Of a DNA stretch of 50,585 bases, positions 1-8,049 are shown one piece after another. The notes beneath the pieces are model-generated. The model did not search any database. It was given only the letters and a program-made list of their open reading frames with translations, and was not told the DNA's origin. The translations under genes were made by a program, and so were the position numbers. The first letter of the stretch is position 1. Each line of letters begins with the position of its first letter. This DNA is from an uncultured bacterium (GTDB taxonomy: Bacteria > Patescibacteriota > Saccharimonadia > Saccharimonadales > Saccharimonadaceae): the NCBI GenBank assembly GCA_903899655.1, contig CAIUKF010000017.1, forward strand, positions 1-50,585, given 5' to 3'.

Positions 1-200
1 TAGTTTCTTTGTAGTCTGCGGAACGACCTTCCTGTATGGTACGCGTGGACGGTACCATAAAGTGAAGGATCGCCTTCACGCCAATTGTTTTGCTGAACAG
101 CAAACAATTGGGTTCAGGTAGTCCTCGACTAGCAACGAAACTAACTAACCATTTTTACGGTAATCTAACAGCCGACTTAGTGGTTTGTGGCGGAGTTGGT
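1..200 (+). ncRNA. Structured RNA-like region, possible 3' part of RNase P RNA (partial)
   Basis: No convincing ORF covers this stretch. It contains three consecutive stem-loops: TATGGTAC/GTACCATA near 36-60, GTGAAGG/CCTTCAC near 61-80, and CCAATTGTT/AACAATTGG near 81-111. After them come GGTAGTCCTCGA and, near 160-180, AACAGCCGACTTAG. The order of a GGTAG-type motif, an AACTAACTAACC stretch and a final ACAG-CCGACTTA motif loosely recalls the 3' half of bacterial RNase P RNA (GGTAGGCT, GATGAATGA, ACAGAA, GGCTTA). The normally invariant ACAGAA and GGCTTA blocks are not exact, so this identity is weak. tmRNA was considered and no Ala-Ala tag or CCA end was found. The 5' part would lie outside the window. 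Confidence 0.3.
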
Positions 201-284
201 GGTTAGCGAAATTTCAACAGTTTTTTAAAAGCCATTTTTAAACTTGCAGAATTATCCTTGCAAATAACAGATAATGAAAAGAAC

Positions 285-512
285 CTACAGTCCTTTAAAT
301 AGTTGCTCAAGTGATATATTTAAAGATTTTGCAATTTTAAACAAAGTTGATAGGGTTGGTTTGCGACGACCTTGCTCGATGAATCCCATATGTGAGCGAT
401 CAATGTTGCTTTCTGATGCTAGATTTTCTTGTGACATATTTTTTGCTTTGCGGGCAATAACTATTCGTTTGCCAATTTCTTTGTAAATTTCTTCGATAGA
501 TTTTTTATTCAT
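285..512 (-). CDS. Small XRE/Cro-type helix-turn-helix regulator
   Basis: A 75-residue protein that is almost entirely one HTH_3 (Cro/CI) domain. The first helix carries GKRIVIARKAKNMSQENLA, followed by the recognition-helix region SNIDRSHMGFIEQGRRKPTL, then two helices ending in LEQLFKGL. Proteins of this kind are dimeric DNA-binding repressors, often autoregulated. It is divergent from the DUF4352 gene starting at 609, and the 96-bp gap holds three copies of a TTTGTAATCA-like motif, so it probably controls both genes. The start codon at 510-512 is the first Met and gives the expected domain boundary. A stand-alone regulator of this size often belongs to an accessory or stress module. Its target is an inference. 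Confidence 0.85.
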   Translation of the reverse strand: MNKKSIEEIYKEIGKRIVIARKAKNMSQENLASESNIDRSHMGFIEQGRRKPTLSTLFKIAKSLNISLEQLFKGL

Positions 513-525
513 ATTTAAAGCCTAT

Positions 526-593
526 TGATTACAAAAGTAAGTAACCACTGACATTTGTAATCAAATGATATATACTGATGACAAATGTAATCA
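526..593. promoter_or_regulatory. Operator-like TTTGTAATCA repeats between divergent genes
   Basis: TGATTACAAA at 526-535 (reverse orientation), TTTGTAATCA at 554-563 and AAATGTAATCA at 583-593 are three copies of one motif in a 68-bp span between the XRE gene and the DUF4352 gene. Repeated sites between divergent genes are typical of XRE-family autoregulation. Binding is inferred, not shown. Confidence 0.5.
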
Positions 594-608
594 AAGAAAG
601 GTATACAT

Positions 609-1169
609 ATGGCTAACGACAATAAAAAAACTAACTGGTTTATGAAACACAAGATATTATCAGTTATTGGTTTATTTATTATAATAGGTGTGATTGCTTC
701 ATCTGGCAAAAGCCAAACGGCAACAAAAGTGAGCGATGCGTCTAGTAATAATCAAACGACATCAGCAACCAAAGAACAAACGGTTTTTAAAGTTGGCGAC
801 GTAATTAGCTTTGATGGTAAAAAAGTAACCGTTGTTTCAGTAGAACGTAATTGGAATACAGGTAATGAATATATTAAACCACAAAGCGGAAATGAATTTG
901 TAAAAGTTCAATTGACGATTGAAAATGATTCAAACAATCAAATCTCGTACAATACATTTGATTGGAAAATTCAAGATTCTCAAGGTGTAATTAAAGATAT
1001 ATCAAGCAATACTTATATTGCTGATGGAAATCTTGGCAGTGGTAATTTAGATGCAAACGGAAAAGTATCTGGGGTTTTAATATTTGAAGTTACAAATGGC
1101 GATAAGGGATTAGTATTACAATACAATCCATCATTCTGGTCAGACAAAAAACTCGAAATTCAGTTATAA
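609..1169 (+). CDS. Membrane-anchored DUF4352-like protein
   Basis: The 186-residue protein has a basic N-terminus, one hydrophobic segment at about residues 14-31, a Ser/Thr/Gln/Asn-rich linker to about residue 60, and a C-terminal beta-rich domain. That domain has the DUF4352 look: FKVGDVISFDGKKVTV, then GNEFVKVQLTIENDSNN, then a late FEV segment. DUF4352 domains are immunoglobulin-like folds found on surface or lipoproteins; their role is not known. There is no lipobox Cys, so a signal anchor is likely. The start at 609 follows AAGAAAGG at 594-601. It is divergent from the XRE regulator, shares its operator region, and ends just before a strong terminator, so it is probably monocistronic. 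Confidence 0.75.
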   Translation: MANDNKKTNWFMKHKILSVIGLFIIIGVIASSGKSQTATKVSDASSNNQTTSATKEQTVFKVGDVISFDGKKVTVVSVERNWNTGNEYIKPQSGNEFVKVQLTIENDSNNQISYNTFDWKIQDSQGVIKDISSNTYIADGNLGSGNLDANGKVSGVLIFEVTNGDKGLVLQYNPSFWSDKKLEIQL

Positions 1170-1184
1170 TTATCTTTCTATTTT

Positions 1185-1220
1185 AAATATCCCAGATAAA
1201 AGTCTGGGATATTTACTTTT
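1185..1220 (+). terminator. Rho-independent terminator after the DUF4352 gene
   Basis: A perfect 12-bp stem, AAATATCCCAGA (1185-1196) with TCTGGGATATTT (1203-1214), with a 6-nt loop, followed by ACTTTT. It lies 15 nt after the stop codon. Confidence 0.85.
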
Positions 1221-1300
1221 CCGTGTTTAAACCTTGGAAAATGTTATATATTTTCGTCCGCTGATAAAGCGATGATATGGAACATCGCTAGCCGTCCAAC

Positions 1301-1534
1301 ATGAACAATACTAATACAATATCCCTTTGTTTGACCGTTAAAATTAAATCGACTGAACCATGCTATCCGAGTATGTTTGAACGTAGTGAGTTACGCAGGA
1401 TACATAGTTTAGTTGATTTAATTTTAAGCGCGTCAAACAAACAGGATGCTCAGATTAGTGTTGGAATGGTGGACGGTGATGAAATAATTTCCCATTGTCA
1501 AATTAATAGACAAACAGGACATTCAGAGGAATGA
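1301..1534 (+). CDS. Small hypothetical protein (77 aa)
   Basis: I do not recognise this protein. It has 77 residues with one short central helix-like stretch (RRIHSLVDLILSA), no membrane segment and no known motif. A small hairpin (AGCGATG/CATCGCT, 1268-1289) sits just before the start, and no clear Shine-Dalgarno sequence is present. It lies in the gap between two better supported genes on the same strand and ends in TGA. It may be a real small gene or a chance ORF. Confidence 0.35.
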   Translation: MNNTNTISLCLTVKIKSTEPCYPSMFERSELRRIHSLVDLILSASNKQDAQISVGMVDGDEIISHCQINRQTGHSEE

Positions 1535-1610
1535 GGGGATGAGGGGGTGGTGATGTAGATAACATGTTAATATTCACCTTAATTTGCTATAGTTAATCTC
1601 AATAAACACT

Positions 1611-2201
1611 ATGAATCTGATATCTGATCAAGTTGATAAAAAAGAAATCGAAATCATTGTTCGCGAGCTGAAAAAGGTTCTAGGTAGCAATATTATTGGT
1701 GATGTGACTGAGTTTGGATGCTATTTGGGTACGACCAGTGTGTATTTGGCAAAAACATTGATGTCGACGCCTGATCGATTGTTGTATGTTTACGACTCTT
1801 TTGCTGGGCTGCCTGAAAAAAATGGCAAAGACATTAGTCCGCTGGGTGAAAGTTTTAAAGCAGGCGAATTGTTGGCATCTAAAAAGCAATTTATTAAAAA
1901 CATGCATCAACATGGCGTGCCTGTGCCACATATTACCAAAGCTTGGTTTGCAGATATTCAGACAACTGATTTACCTGAAAAAGTCGCTTTTGCATATTTA
2001 GACGGTGATTATTACATGTCGATTGTTGATTCGTTGCGAGCTCTAAACGGTCGTTTGTCATCAGGCGCGACAATAGTAGTTGATGATTATGGCAACGCGG
2101 CGCTACCTGGTGTGGCAAAGGCGATTGACGAATGGTTAAAAACTAACGCCGCAACTATAAAAGTTGAACATTCATTAGCAATAATCTATGTAAAACGCTA
2201 A
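1611..2201 (+). CDS. TylF/MycF-like SAM-dependent methyltransferase
   Basis: A 196-residue class I SAM methyltransferase. Motif I is VTEFGCYLGTTSVYLA (about residues 33-48), the post-I acidic region is LLYVYDSFAGLPEK, and the later motifs are FAYLDGDYY and TIVVDDYGN. The DSFAGLPE and DDYG blocks are characteristic of the TylF/macrocin O-methyltransferase family, which methylates hydroxyl groups of sugars. In a CPR genome the likely role is modification of a surface sugar or small molecule, but the substrate cannot be told. A TATAGT -10 box lies at 1588-1593, 17 nt before the start. It is followed closely by the PilB-like gene, which has its own -10 box. Confidence 0.8.
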   Translation: MNLISDQVDKKEIEIIVRELKKVLGSNIIGDVTEFGCYLGTTSVYLAKTLMSTPDRLLYVYDSFAGLPEKNGKDISPLGESFKAGELLASKKQFIKNMHQHGVPVPHITKAWFADIQTTDLPEKVAFAYLDGDYYMSIVDSLRALNGRLSSGATIVVDDYGNAALPGVAKAIDEWLKTNAATIKVEHSLAIIYVKR

Positions 2202-2226
2202 AGCTTTTATGATATGATTAGTGTAA

Positions 2227-3849
2227 ATGGACGAAGATAAAATACAGCAAAATCGTCGCGAGGCGGATGAACAAGCAACTGCACAACGTGCAGCGATTTT
2301 GGGTATTAAATATCTGGATACGCGTCAGATTGAGAACACGATTGAACTAGCTCAGAACGTACTTGATATTCCCGTCATGCATCAAAATCGATTAGTGCCG
2401 TTGGTGGCTGGTAATGAGGGTCAACCTTGGCAATTTGGCGCTACAACCCAAACACCCCAATCTTATATTCGTGAATTAACCCAACAATACAACTCGGTTG
2501 GTCACAATATTCAGTTTTTCTTGATTAGTAACAGTGGTTATAAGCAAATTATGGATCGGTTTGACCCAGTTATCAAAGTAATTCATGACGATATTAAAAT
2601 TGCCAGCGAAGGTGACAGTAATACGATTACCCAGGTTAGCCAAACTTTAAATTCAGTTGGCAGTGATGAGGTTTTTGATTATCTTGTCGACCAAGCCGAC
2701 CGTTTAGGCGCCAGCGATATCCACATCGAAAATCAACGCACTCACATGCGAATTAGAATGCGTATTGATGGTGTGTTACACCCCGTAGCTGATCTTGAAA
2801 ATGACCGATACCGTATTATTTTAGGTGCTTTGGCATCAAGGGCTAATATTTCAACGGCGTCCAAAGAAGCTCAATCTGGCCACATGCAAAAAGAGATTAC
2901 TCGTGATGGTGCGACACATATGTTGAACTTACGTGTCGAAACTGTGCCAACGATGTACGGTCAAGACGCAGTTCTAAGGTTGTTTAACTTTGATCAATCA
3001 ATGTTGAATTTGGACAGATTAGGAATTGATCCAATTGAAAGGTCTCAGATTGATGAAATTGTTAGTCATCCGCGCGGCATGGTACTGATGGTTGGTCCAA
3101 CCGGCAGTGGTAAATCAACGACACTTTACAGTATTATTAACGCGCTAAATACAACTGATCGCAAAATAATTACCTTGGAAGACCCAATTGAATATGGCAT
3201 TACTGGTATTACTCAAATTCCGGTTGATACAACTGGTGGTCAAAGTTTTGCCGAAGGTTTGCGTTCGGTTTTGCGTCTGGACCCTGATGTTGTGATGGTG
3301 GGTGAGATTCGTGACGCTGACACCGCCAAGACAGCTATACAGGCGTCAATCACTGGTCACTTGGTACTTTCCAGCTTTCACGCAAATTCGTCGGCAGCGG
3401 CCTTTAGTCGTATGATTGACCTGATTGGTGTTAATCCAATCTTTAGTTCGGCGATTCGTTTAATTATTGCTCAGCGTTTAGTCAGGCGACTGGATGACGA
3501 AACAAAAGAAGAATACGAGCCAGATGAATCAACCCGCAAATGGGTCCAAAATGCCTTGAAAGATTTGCCGTCACATATTGAAAAGCCCGACCTTAATACC
3601 TTTAAATTGTGGCGTCCCGTTATCACTGATTCGTCACCGTTTGGTTTCAAAGGCCGAATCGTGATCATGGAACAAATGGTGGTTGATGAAGATATTCAAA
3701 AGTTCTTGCGCGGTGACGAAGCTGATGTCCATACTGAAATTATCGAACGGGTGGCCCGTAAAAACGGTATGGTGACATTGATGGAGCGTGGAATTTTGGC
3801 GGCGCTTCGTGGCGAAACGACACTAGATGAAATAAATCAGGCAATTTAG
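2227..3849 (+). CDS. pilB: Type IV pilus assembly / type II secretion ATPase (PilB/GspE)
   Basis: A 540-residue hexameric secretion ATPase that would power extension of type IV pili. An N-terminal T2SSE_N-like region (to about residue 130) precedes the ATPase core. The core shows Walker A GPTGSGKSTT, the Asp box ITLEDPIEY, Walker B DPDVVMVGEIRD and the His box TGHLVLSSFHAN. The usual tetracysteine zinc motif after the His box is missing: the equivalent region reads RPVITDSSPFGFKGR with no Cys. It is far from other pilus genes here, so it acts with components encoded elsewhere. TATGAT at 2213-2218 lies 8 nt before the ATG, consistent with leaderless transcription. The symbol pilB is chosen over gspE because CPR bacteria commonly carry type IV pili. 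Confidence 0.9.
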   Translation: MDEDKIQQNRREADEQATAQRAAILGIKYLDTRQIENTIELAQNVLDIPVMHQNRLVPLVAGNEGQPWQFGATTQTPQSYIRELTQQYNSVGHNIQFFLISNSGYKQIMDRFDPVIKVIHDDIKIASEGDSNTITQVSQTLNSVGSDEVFDYLVDQADRLGASDIHIENQRTHMRIRMRIDGVLHPVADLENDRYRIILGALASRANISTASKEAQSGHMQKEITRDGATHMLNLRVETVPTMYGQDAVLRLFNFDQSMLNLDRLGIDPIERSQIDEIVSHPRGMVLMVGPTGSGKSTTLYSIINALNTTDRKIITLEDPIEYGITGITQIPVDTTGGQSFAEGLRSVLRLDPDVVMVGEIRDADTAKTAIQASITGHLVLSSFHANSSAAAFSRMIDLIGVNPIFSSAIRLIIAQRLVRRLDDETKEEYEPDESTRKWVQNALKDLPSHIEKPDLNTFKLWRPVITDSSPFGFKGRIVIMEQMVVDEDIQKFLRGDEADVHTEIIERVARKNGMVTLMERGILAALRGETTLDEINQAI

Positions 3850-3932
3850 CCCAAAAACCCTTTTAAGAAATATAATTATGTGTTATAGTCAATAGCTGAT
3901 TGTATCTATATAAATGTAAAAGTGAGTAAAAA

Positions 3933-4454
3933 ATGAGTTTTGAACTAATCAAAAAAGTTAATGATGCTCAGAAAAAAATGAGCGTAGTTGAAGTCCGAAG
4001 TGGCGACACTGTTCGTGTCCACCAAAAAATTAAAGAAGGTACCAAAGAGCGTATCCAGATTTTTGAAGGCGTTGTAATTCGCACCGATCGTCGTGCGTCA
4101 CACACTTCACGAATTACTGTTCGTAAAGTTGCCAGTGGTGTTGGTGTTGAAAAGAGTTTCTTGATTCACAGCCCACTAGTTGAAAAAATTGAAGTTGTAC
4201 GTCGTTCAAAAGTTCGCCGTAACTTCCTAAGTTTCTTGCGTAACCGTAGTGGCAAAAGCACACGCCTCAAAAGCGTTAACTTTGACCGCGACAGTGTCAA
4301 CGATATTCACGATGCTGCAGCCGAAGCCGAAGAAGCTCGTCTAAAAGAAGTTGCATTGGCTGCTCACGAAGCAAAAGAGGCCGAAAAAGCCGCTGCCGAA
4401 GCTGAACTATTGGCTAAACAAGCCGAAGTCGAAGCCCGCCACGCTGAAGCTTAA
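3933..4454 (+). CDS. rplS: 50S ribosomal protein L19 with Ala/Glu-rich C-terminal extension
   Basis: Residues 1 to about 115 match L19: the [12 protein letters not shown]-like block (here [15 protein letters not shown]), [42 protein letters not shown] and [22 protein letters not shown]19 sits at the 30S-50S interface of the ribosome. The protein is 173 residues, about 50-60 longer than typical bacterial L19. The extra C-terminus (about 118-173) is a highly charged Ala/Glu/Lys helix with repeats such as EAEEA and AAEAE, probably a long single helix or coiled coil. The gene stands alone with its own terminator, rather than in the usual rpsP-rimM-trmD-rplS group. Confidence 0.95.
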   Translation: MSFELIKKVNDAQKKMSVVEVRSGDTVRVHQKIKEGTKERIQIFEGVVIRTDRRASHTSRITVRKVASGVGVEKSFLIHSPLVEKIEVVRRSKVRRNFLSFLRNRSGKSTRLKSVNFDRDSVNDIHDAAAEAEEARLKEVALAAHEAKEAEKAAAEAELLAKQAEVEARHAEA

Positions 4455-4474
4455 TAAATTTGTTTTGAATATTT

Positions 4475-4507
4475 AGACGGCAGATTAATCTGCCGTCTAT
4501 TTTTTTA
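4475..4507 (+). terminator. Rho-independent terminator after rplS
   Basis: A 24-nt perfect palindrome (AGACGGCAGATT at 4475-4486 with its complement at 4487-4498) followed by ATTTTTTT. It lies 20 nt after the rplS stop. Confidence 0.9.
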
Positions 4508-4545
4508 CCATTTACTATCTACCATCTACTAATTACTATAGTTAT

Positions 4546-5493
4546 ATGATTCTTGGTATTGATGAAGTTGGGCGGGGACCGTGGGCGGGGCCGTTGGTGG
4601 TTGGGGCGGTTGTTTTGGGTGGTGCGACTGTTGAGGGATTAACGGATAGTAAAAAGTTATCAAAAAAACGTCGTGACGCATTGGATATTGAAATCAGGGA
4701 CAAAGCTGCTGGCTTTGGGCTAGGTTGGGTGTCAGCCGATGAAATTGATCGGATTGGATTGTCGCAGGCGTTAAAACTGGCGACCCGACTAGCAGTTGAA
4801 CAAGTCAAAGTGCCGTATAATGAAATTATTATTGATGGTACGGTTAATTTTTTGGCTGAAACTGGCAAAGGTAAGTACGTTACGACCATGAAAAAAGCTG
4901 ATTTGTTGGTGCCTAGCGTGTCGGCGGCGTCAATTATTGCCAAAGTCGCCCGTGATAATTATATGGAACAACAAGACGAAACCTATCCAGGTTATGGGTT
5001 TAAAAGTCATGTTGGTTATGGTACGGCGGCGCACATTGCTGCGATTGATAAGTTAGGTGTCACGCCACTACACAGATTATCATTTGCGCCACTCAAAAAA
5101 TATGCGCCAAGTATTAGTAAAGCCTACGAACCAATAAATGAACCTGGCGAAATCACGACTAAACAAATTGGTGACAGTGCCGAAGATGTGGCAGCGAAAT
5201 ATTTGCGTAAAAATGGTCATGAAATTCTTGATCGAAATTGGAAGACGAAATATTGCGAAATCGATATTGTATCGACGCGTAATCAGATAATATATTTTAC
5301 TGAAGTTAAATTTCGCCAGAAACCAGACCAAGGCGGAGGACTAGCGGTAATTACGCCCAAAAAACTAAATCAAATGAAGTTTGCAGCTGAATTTTATGCA
5401 TTGTCGAATCAAATATCTGATACAAATTTACGTTTGTCAGCGATATCCCTAACTGGCCAGCCGCCAATCGTTGAGACTTTTCTAGAGATTTAG
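4546..5493 (+). CDS. rnhB: Fusion of ribonuclease HII and YraN/UPF0102 nuclease-like domain
   Basis: The first about 188 residues are RNase HII, which removes ribonucleotides and RNA primers from RNA-DNA hybrids. The catalytic carboxylates are visible as D6-E7 (GIDEVGRG), D97 (IIDGTV) and D119 (KKADLLVPSVSAASI). After a short linker, residues about 201-315 form a YraN/UPF0102 domain with a restriction-nuclease-like core: GDSAEDVAAKYLRKNGHEIL, NW at 231-232, EID at 238-240 and EVK at 253-255. The usual GEID is CEID here. In many bacteria rnhB and yraN are adjacent separate genes; here they are one 315-residue chain with no internal stop. TACTAT at 4534-4539 lies 6 nt before the ATG. The gene overlaps the 3' end of the convergent pepN by 12 nt. 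Confidence 0.92.
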   Translation: MILGIDEVGRGPWAGPLVVGAVVLGGATVEGLTDSKKLSKKRRDALDIEIRDKAAGFGLGWVSADEIDRIGLSQALKLATRLAVEQVKVPYNEIIIDGTVNFLAETGKGKYVTTMKKADLLVPSVSAASIIAKVARDNYMEQQDETYPGYGFKSHVGYGTAAHIAAIDKLGVTPLHRLSFAPLKKYAPSISKAYEPINEPGEITTKQIGDSAEDVAAKYLRKNGHEILDRNWKTKYCEIDIVSTRNQIIYFTEVKFRQKPDQGGGLAVITPKKLNQMKFAAEFYALSNQISDTNLRLSAISLTGQPPIVETFLEI

Positions 5494-8007
5494 CAATGCA
5501 GAACGTACTGCGCCACCGTCGCGCTCAATTATATTAACGCGATTAGTGATTTCATTAACTCCCATATCAATAGTGCGTGTTAGTGATGGGTCCTCGCGCA
5601 GAGGCATAAAAAATTCACGGTATTCGTCAAGTTGAGCGTTGGTTGATAACGCTGTGGCTGTATAGCGAGGGTAGTCACTGTAGCTTTTGTCGCCACCGAA
5701 TGTTGCTTTGATCCAATCCCAATTGTCGCGAATCCATCGCCAAGTTAATGTACGTCCGTATTTGTTGCGCACCAAGTAAATCATCCATCTGAAAGTGTCT
5801 TGATGGCGTATTATTGATGAATCTTTTAAGGCGTCTAGTAGTCTGACAACGATATCTTCATCTTTGGTTGCTGTAACCCCAGCACAAATATCATGTTCAA
5901 TTTCGGGTGAATCGGTTGTTTTTAGGGTTTCAATCAATGAGCTAACAATATCGCGGTCTTTGATTTGGCGCACAGCTACTGCAATGATTTGGCCTCTAAG
6001 TTCAGGGTCAAGGTTGTTAAGGTCTGTTGAGTTGTAAATTTCGACTGCCCGATTGATAGCGTCGTTGTTTTCGCTGTAAAGTGTTAGACCGATGATTGTA
6101 CTGCGTAGTTTGCTGTCAGATTCGGATTCACCCGGTTTCATTGCCCAGCCTAGGCGTTCGTACTGGGCTAATGACAATGATCCTGCTAGTTGATGAAGTT
6201 TTTCTTCAGCGACTTTATCAGTTTCAACAAACTTTTTTAATTCACTAATTGCCATGCCGATAATATTCCAGACGGCTTCGGTGGTTTCGTTTTTGTAGGC
6301 GGCAATTAACGGAATCAGTTCAGCACTCGAAATAATACCAGCGTTGGCTAATAATACATGCTCGTTCAATATTTGTAGTCGATCGATAGTTGATATTTTT
6401 CCAGCCGCAACTTCAGCAATGATTTGTCGCAATAATTCATTTGAATAATGAGTAATGAAGTGGGCATAATTGTTGACATTAAATCTCAAAACGTCTGTAT
6501 TGGTGCTGTTGATTTGAATCGACCTAGCATCAAATAAATCAGGTACGTCAGGATTGTTGGAATACAGTGGAATTGGCCATAGCGAATCAGAGACAACACT
6601 GCGATCATTGGTTAAGCGTTCTTGGGAAAGCAATATTTGATTATTTTGTCGACTGACGTGCAAAACTGGATATCCAGGTTGAGATATCCAACGGTTCATG
6701 AAAGACGCAATATCTTTACCGCTGGCATTAGATAATGAATTCCACAGATCATTAGCTTCAGTGTTTTTATAGGCGTAGGTTTTAAAATATTCGGTAAGAC
6801 CTGATCTAAAGGCGGTCTCGCCAATATAATGTTGCAACATTTGTAGTAACCTAGCGCCTTTGGCATATACAATTGCACCGTCAAATAATGTGCCGATTTC
6901 GTCTGGATGATTGACGTCGGTTTGGACTGATTGAACGCCAGCGACACTGTCGCGACGTAGGGCGGCCATACTCTCAAAACTAGCAAAGTCTTCCCAAGCA
7001 TTCCAACTTGGCTCTAACGCATCAACGGCAATATACTCAACCAAAGATGCAAAACTTTCATTCAACCACAAATCATTCCACCACTTCATTGTGACTAAGT
7101 TGCCAAACCATTGATGACTTAATTCATGGGCGATAACAGTTGCAATGTAATGTTTACTACTGATTGATATTGTTTTTGGGTCGGCTAATAAGGCGGCTTC
7201 GCGATAAGTTACAAGGCCCCAGTTTTCCATAGCGCCAGATGAAAAGTCAGGCAAGGCGACTTGATCGGATTTTGGTAAAGGATATGGAGTGTCAAAGTAT
7301 TCTTCGTAAAAGTCAATTGAACGTGTCGCGATATCTAATGCAAAATCAAGACTGTCGCTAGATTGAGCAGGTGTTGCCCAAACGTTTACATCAATGCCAT
7401 TTTTAGTCTTTGCGGTTTTTTTATGTAATTCACCGACAACCCATGCTAATAAATAACTGCTCATGATCGGCGTTGTTTCAAAAGTTGTTACTAACTGGTT
7501 GCCTTCATTTGATTGCGATTTAACTGGCATGTTGCCCAATACAACAATATCCGACTCGGTCGTTAATGTAACGTCAAAAGTTGCTTTGGCAGCTGGTTCA
7601 TCAATACAAGGAAAGACTTCACGAGCATGGTGGCTTTCAAATTGAGTGGCTAGTAATTCCTTTTTAACGCCATCATGTTCAAAATAGCATAGATAAAGTC
7701 CGTGCATAGCATCAGTAATCTTGCTATTAAACTTGATTGATACGATATGTTCGCCAGCGGTGATGTCGGATTGCGCAATTATTAGCGCGTCGTTATCACC
7801 AAACGAAAATTCAGCGTTTTTATCGTCAACAATTATGGATTCGATATTTAATTCTTTGCTGTGAAGTGTAATTTTACTGGCATCAGTGACAGAGGTGCCT
7901 TTGATGATGACAGTGCCATCGAAAGTTCGGCCAATCCGGTTTAGGTTTAATGATAGTTGATAGTTTTCGGGCACGAATTGAGATATAAGTTGAATAACAG
8001 TTTGCAT
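5482..8007 (-). CDS. pepN: M1 family aminopeptidase N
   Basis: A zinc aminopeptidase that trims N-terminal residues from peptides. With the start chosen here the protein has 841 residues. It shows the substrate-binding GAMEN motif (about 258-262) and the zinc site HELSHQW (about 294-300) with the third ligand Glu in WLNESF (about 317). The N-terminal beta domain and C-terminal ERAP1-like helical domain are both present. A longer ORF starts at 8040, but a TACAAT -10 box on this strand (8020 to 8015) lies 7 nt before the ATG at 8007, so a leaderless mRNA starting there is more likely. There is no signal peptide, so it is probably cytoplasmic, suited to peptide salvage in a host-dependent cell. 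Confidence 0.95.
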   Translation of the reverse strand: MQTVIQLISQFVPENYQLSLNLNRIGRTFDGTVIIKGTSVTDASKITLHSKELNIESIIVDDKNAEFSFGDNDALIIAQSDITAGEHIVSIKFNSKITDAMHGLYLCYFEHDGVKKELLATQFESHHAREVFPCIDEPAAKATFDVTLTTESDIVVLGNMPVKSQSNEGNQLVTTFETTPIMSSYLLAWVVGELHKKTAKTKNGIDVNVWATPAQSSDSLDFALDIATRSIDFYEEYFDTPYPLPKSDQVALPDFSSGAMENWGLVTYREAALLADPKTISISSKHYIATVIAHELSHQWFGNLVTMKWWNDLWLNESFASLVEYIAVDALEPSWNAWEDFASFESMAALRRDSVAGVQSVQTDVNHPDEIGTLFDGAIVYAKGARLLQMLQHYIGETAFRSGLTEYFKTYAYKNTEANDLWNSLSNASGKDIASFMNRWISQPGYPVLHVSRQNNQILLSQERLTNDRSVVSDSLWPIPLYSNNPDVPDLFDARSIQINSTNTDVLRFNVNNYAHFITHYSNELLRQIIAEVAAGKISTIDRLQILNEHVLLANAGIISSAELIPLIAAYKNETTEAVWNIIGMAISELKKFVETDKVAEEKLHQLAGSLSLAQYERLGWAMKPGESESDSKLRSTIIGLTLYSENNDAINRAVEIYNSTDLNNLDPELRGQIIAVAVRQIKDRDIVSSLIETLKTTDSPEIEHDICAGVTATKDEDIVVRLLDALKDSSIIRHQDTFRWMIYLVRNKYGRTLTWRWIRDNWDWIKATFGGDKSYSDYPRYTATALSTNAQLDEYREFFMPLREDPSLTRTIDMGVNEITNRVNIIERDGGAVRSALLNL

Positions 8008-8049
8008 ACTGACTATTGTAGCATTATATATCTGGTGCATAATAGTCTC

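Noticed and set aside
1-200. tmRNA
   Set aside because: There is no tag ORF ending in Ala-Ala and no CCA-type 3' end; the GCAACGAAACTAACTAACC stretch gives no plausible tag.
274-486. Plus-strand ORF of 70 codons opposite the XRE regulator
   Set aside because: It is the antisense of a clear HTH protein and shows no motif of its own.
7957-8049. Longer start of the nuclease gene, inside the divergent pepN
   Set aside because: The added 31 residues do not look like a signal peptide, and the -10 box at 8038-8043 supports the start at 8050.
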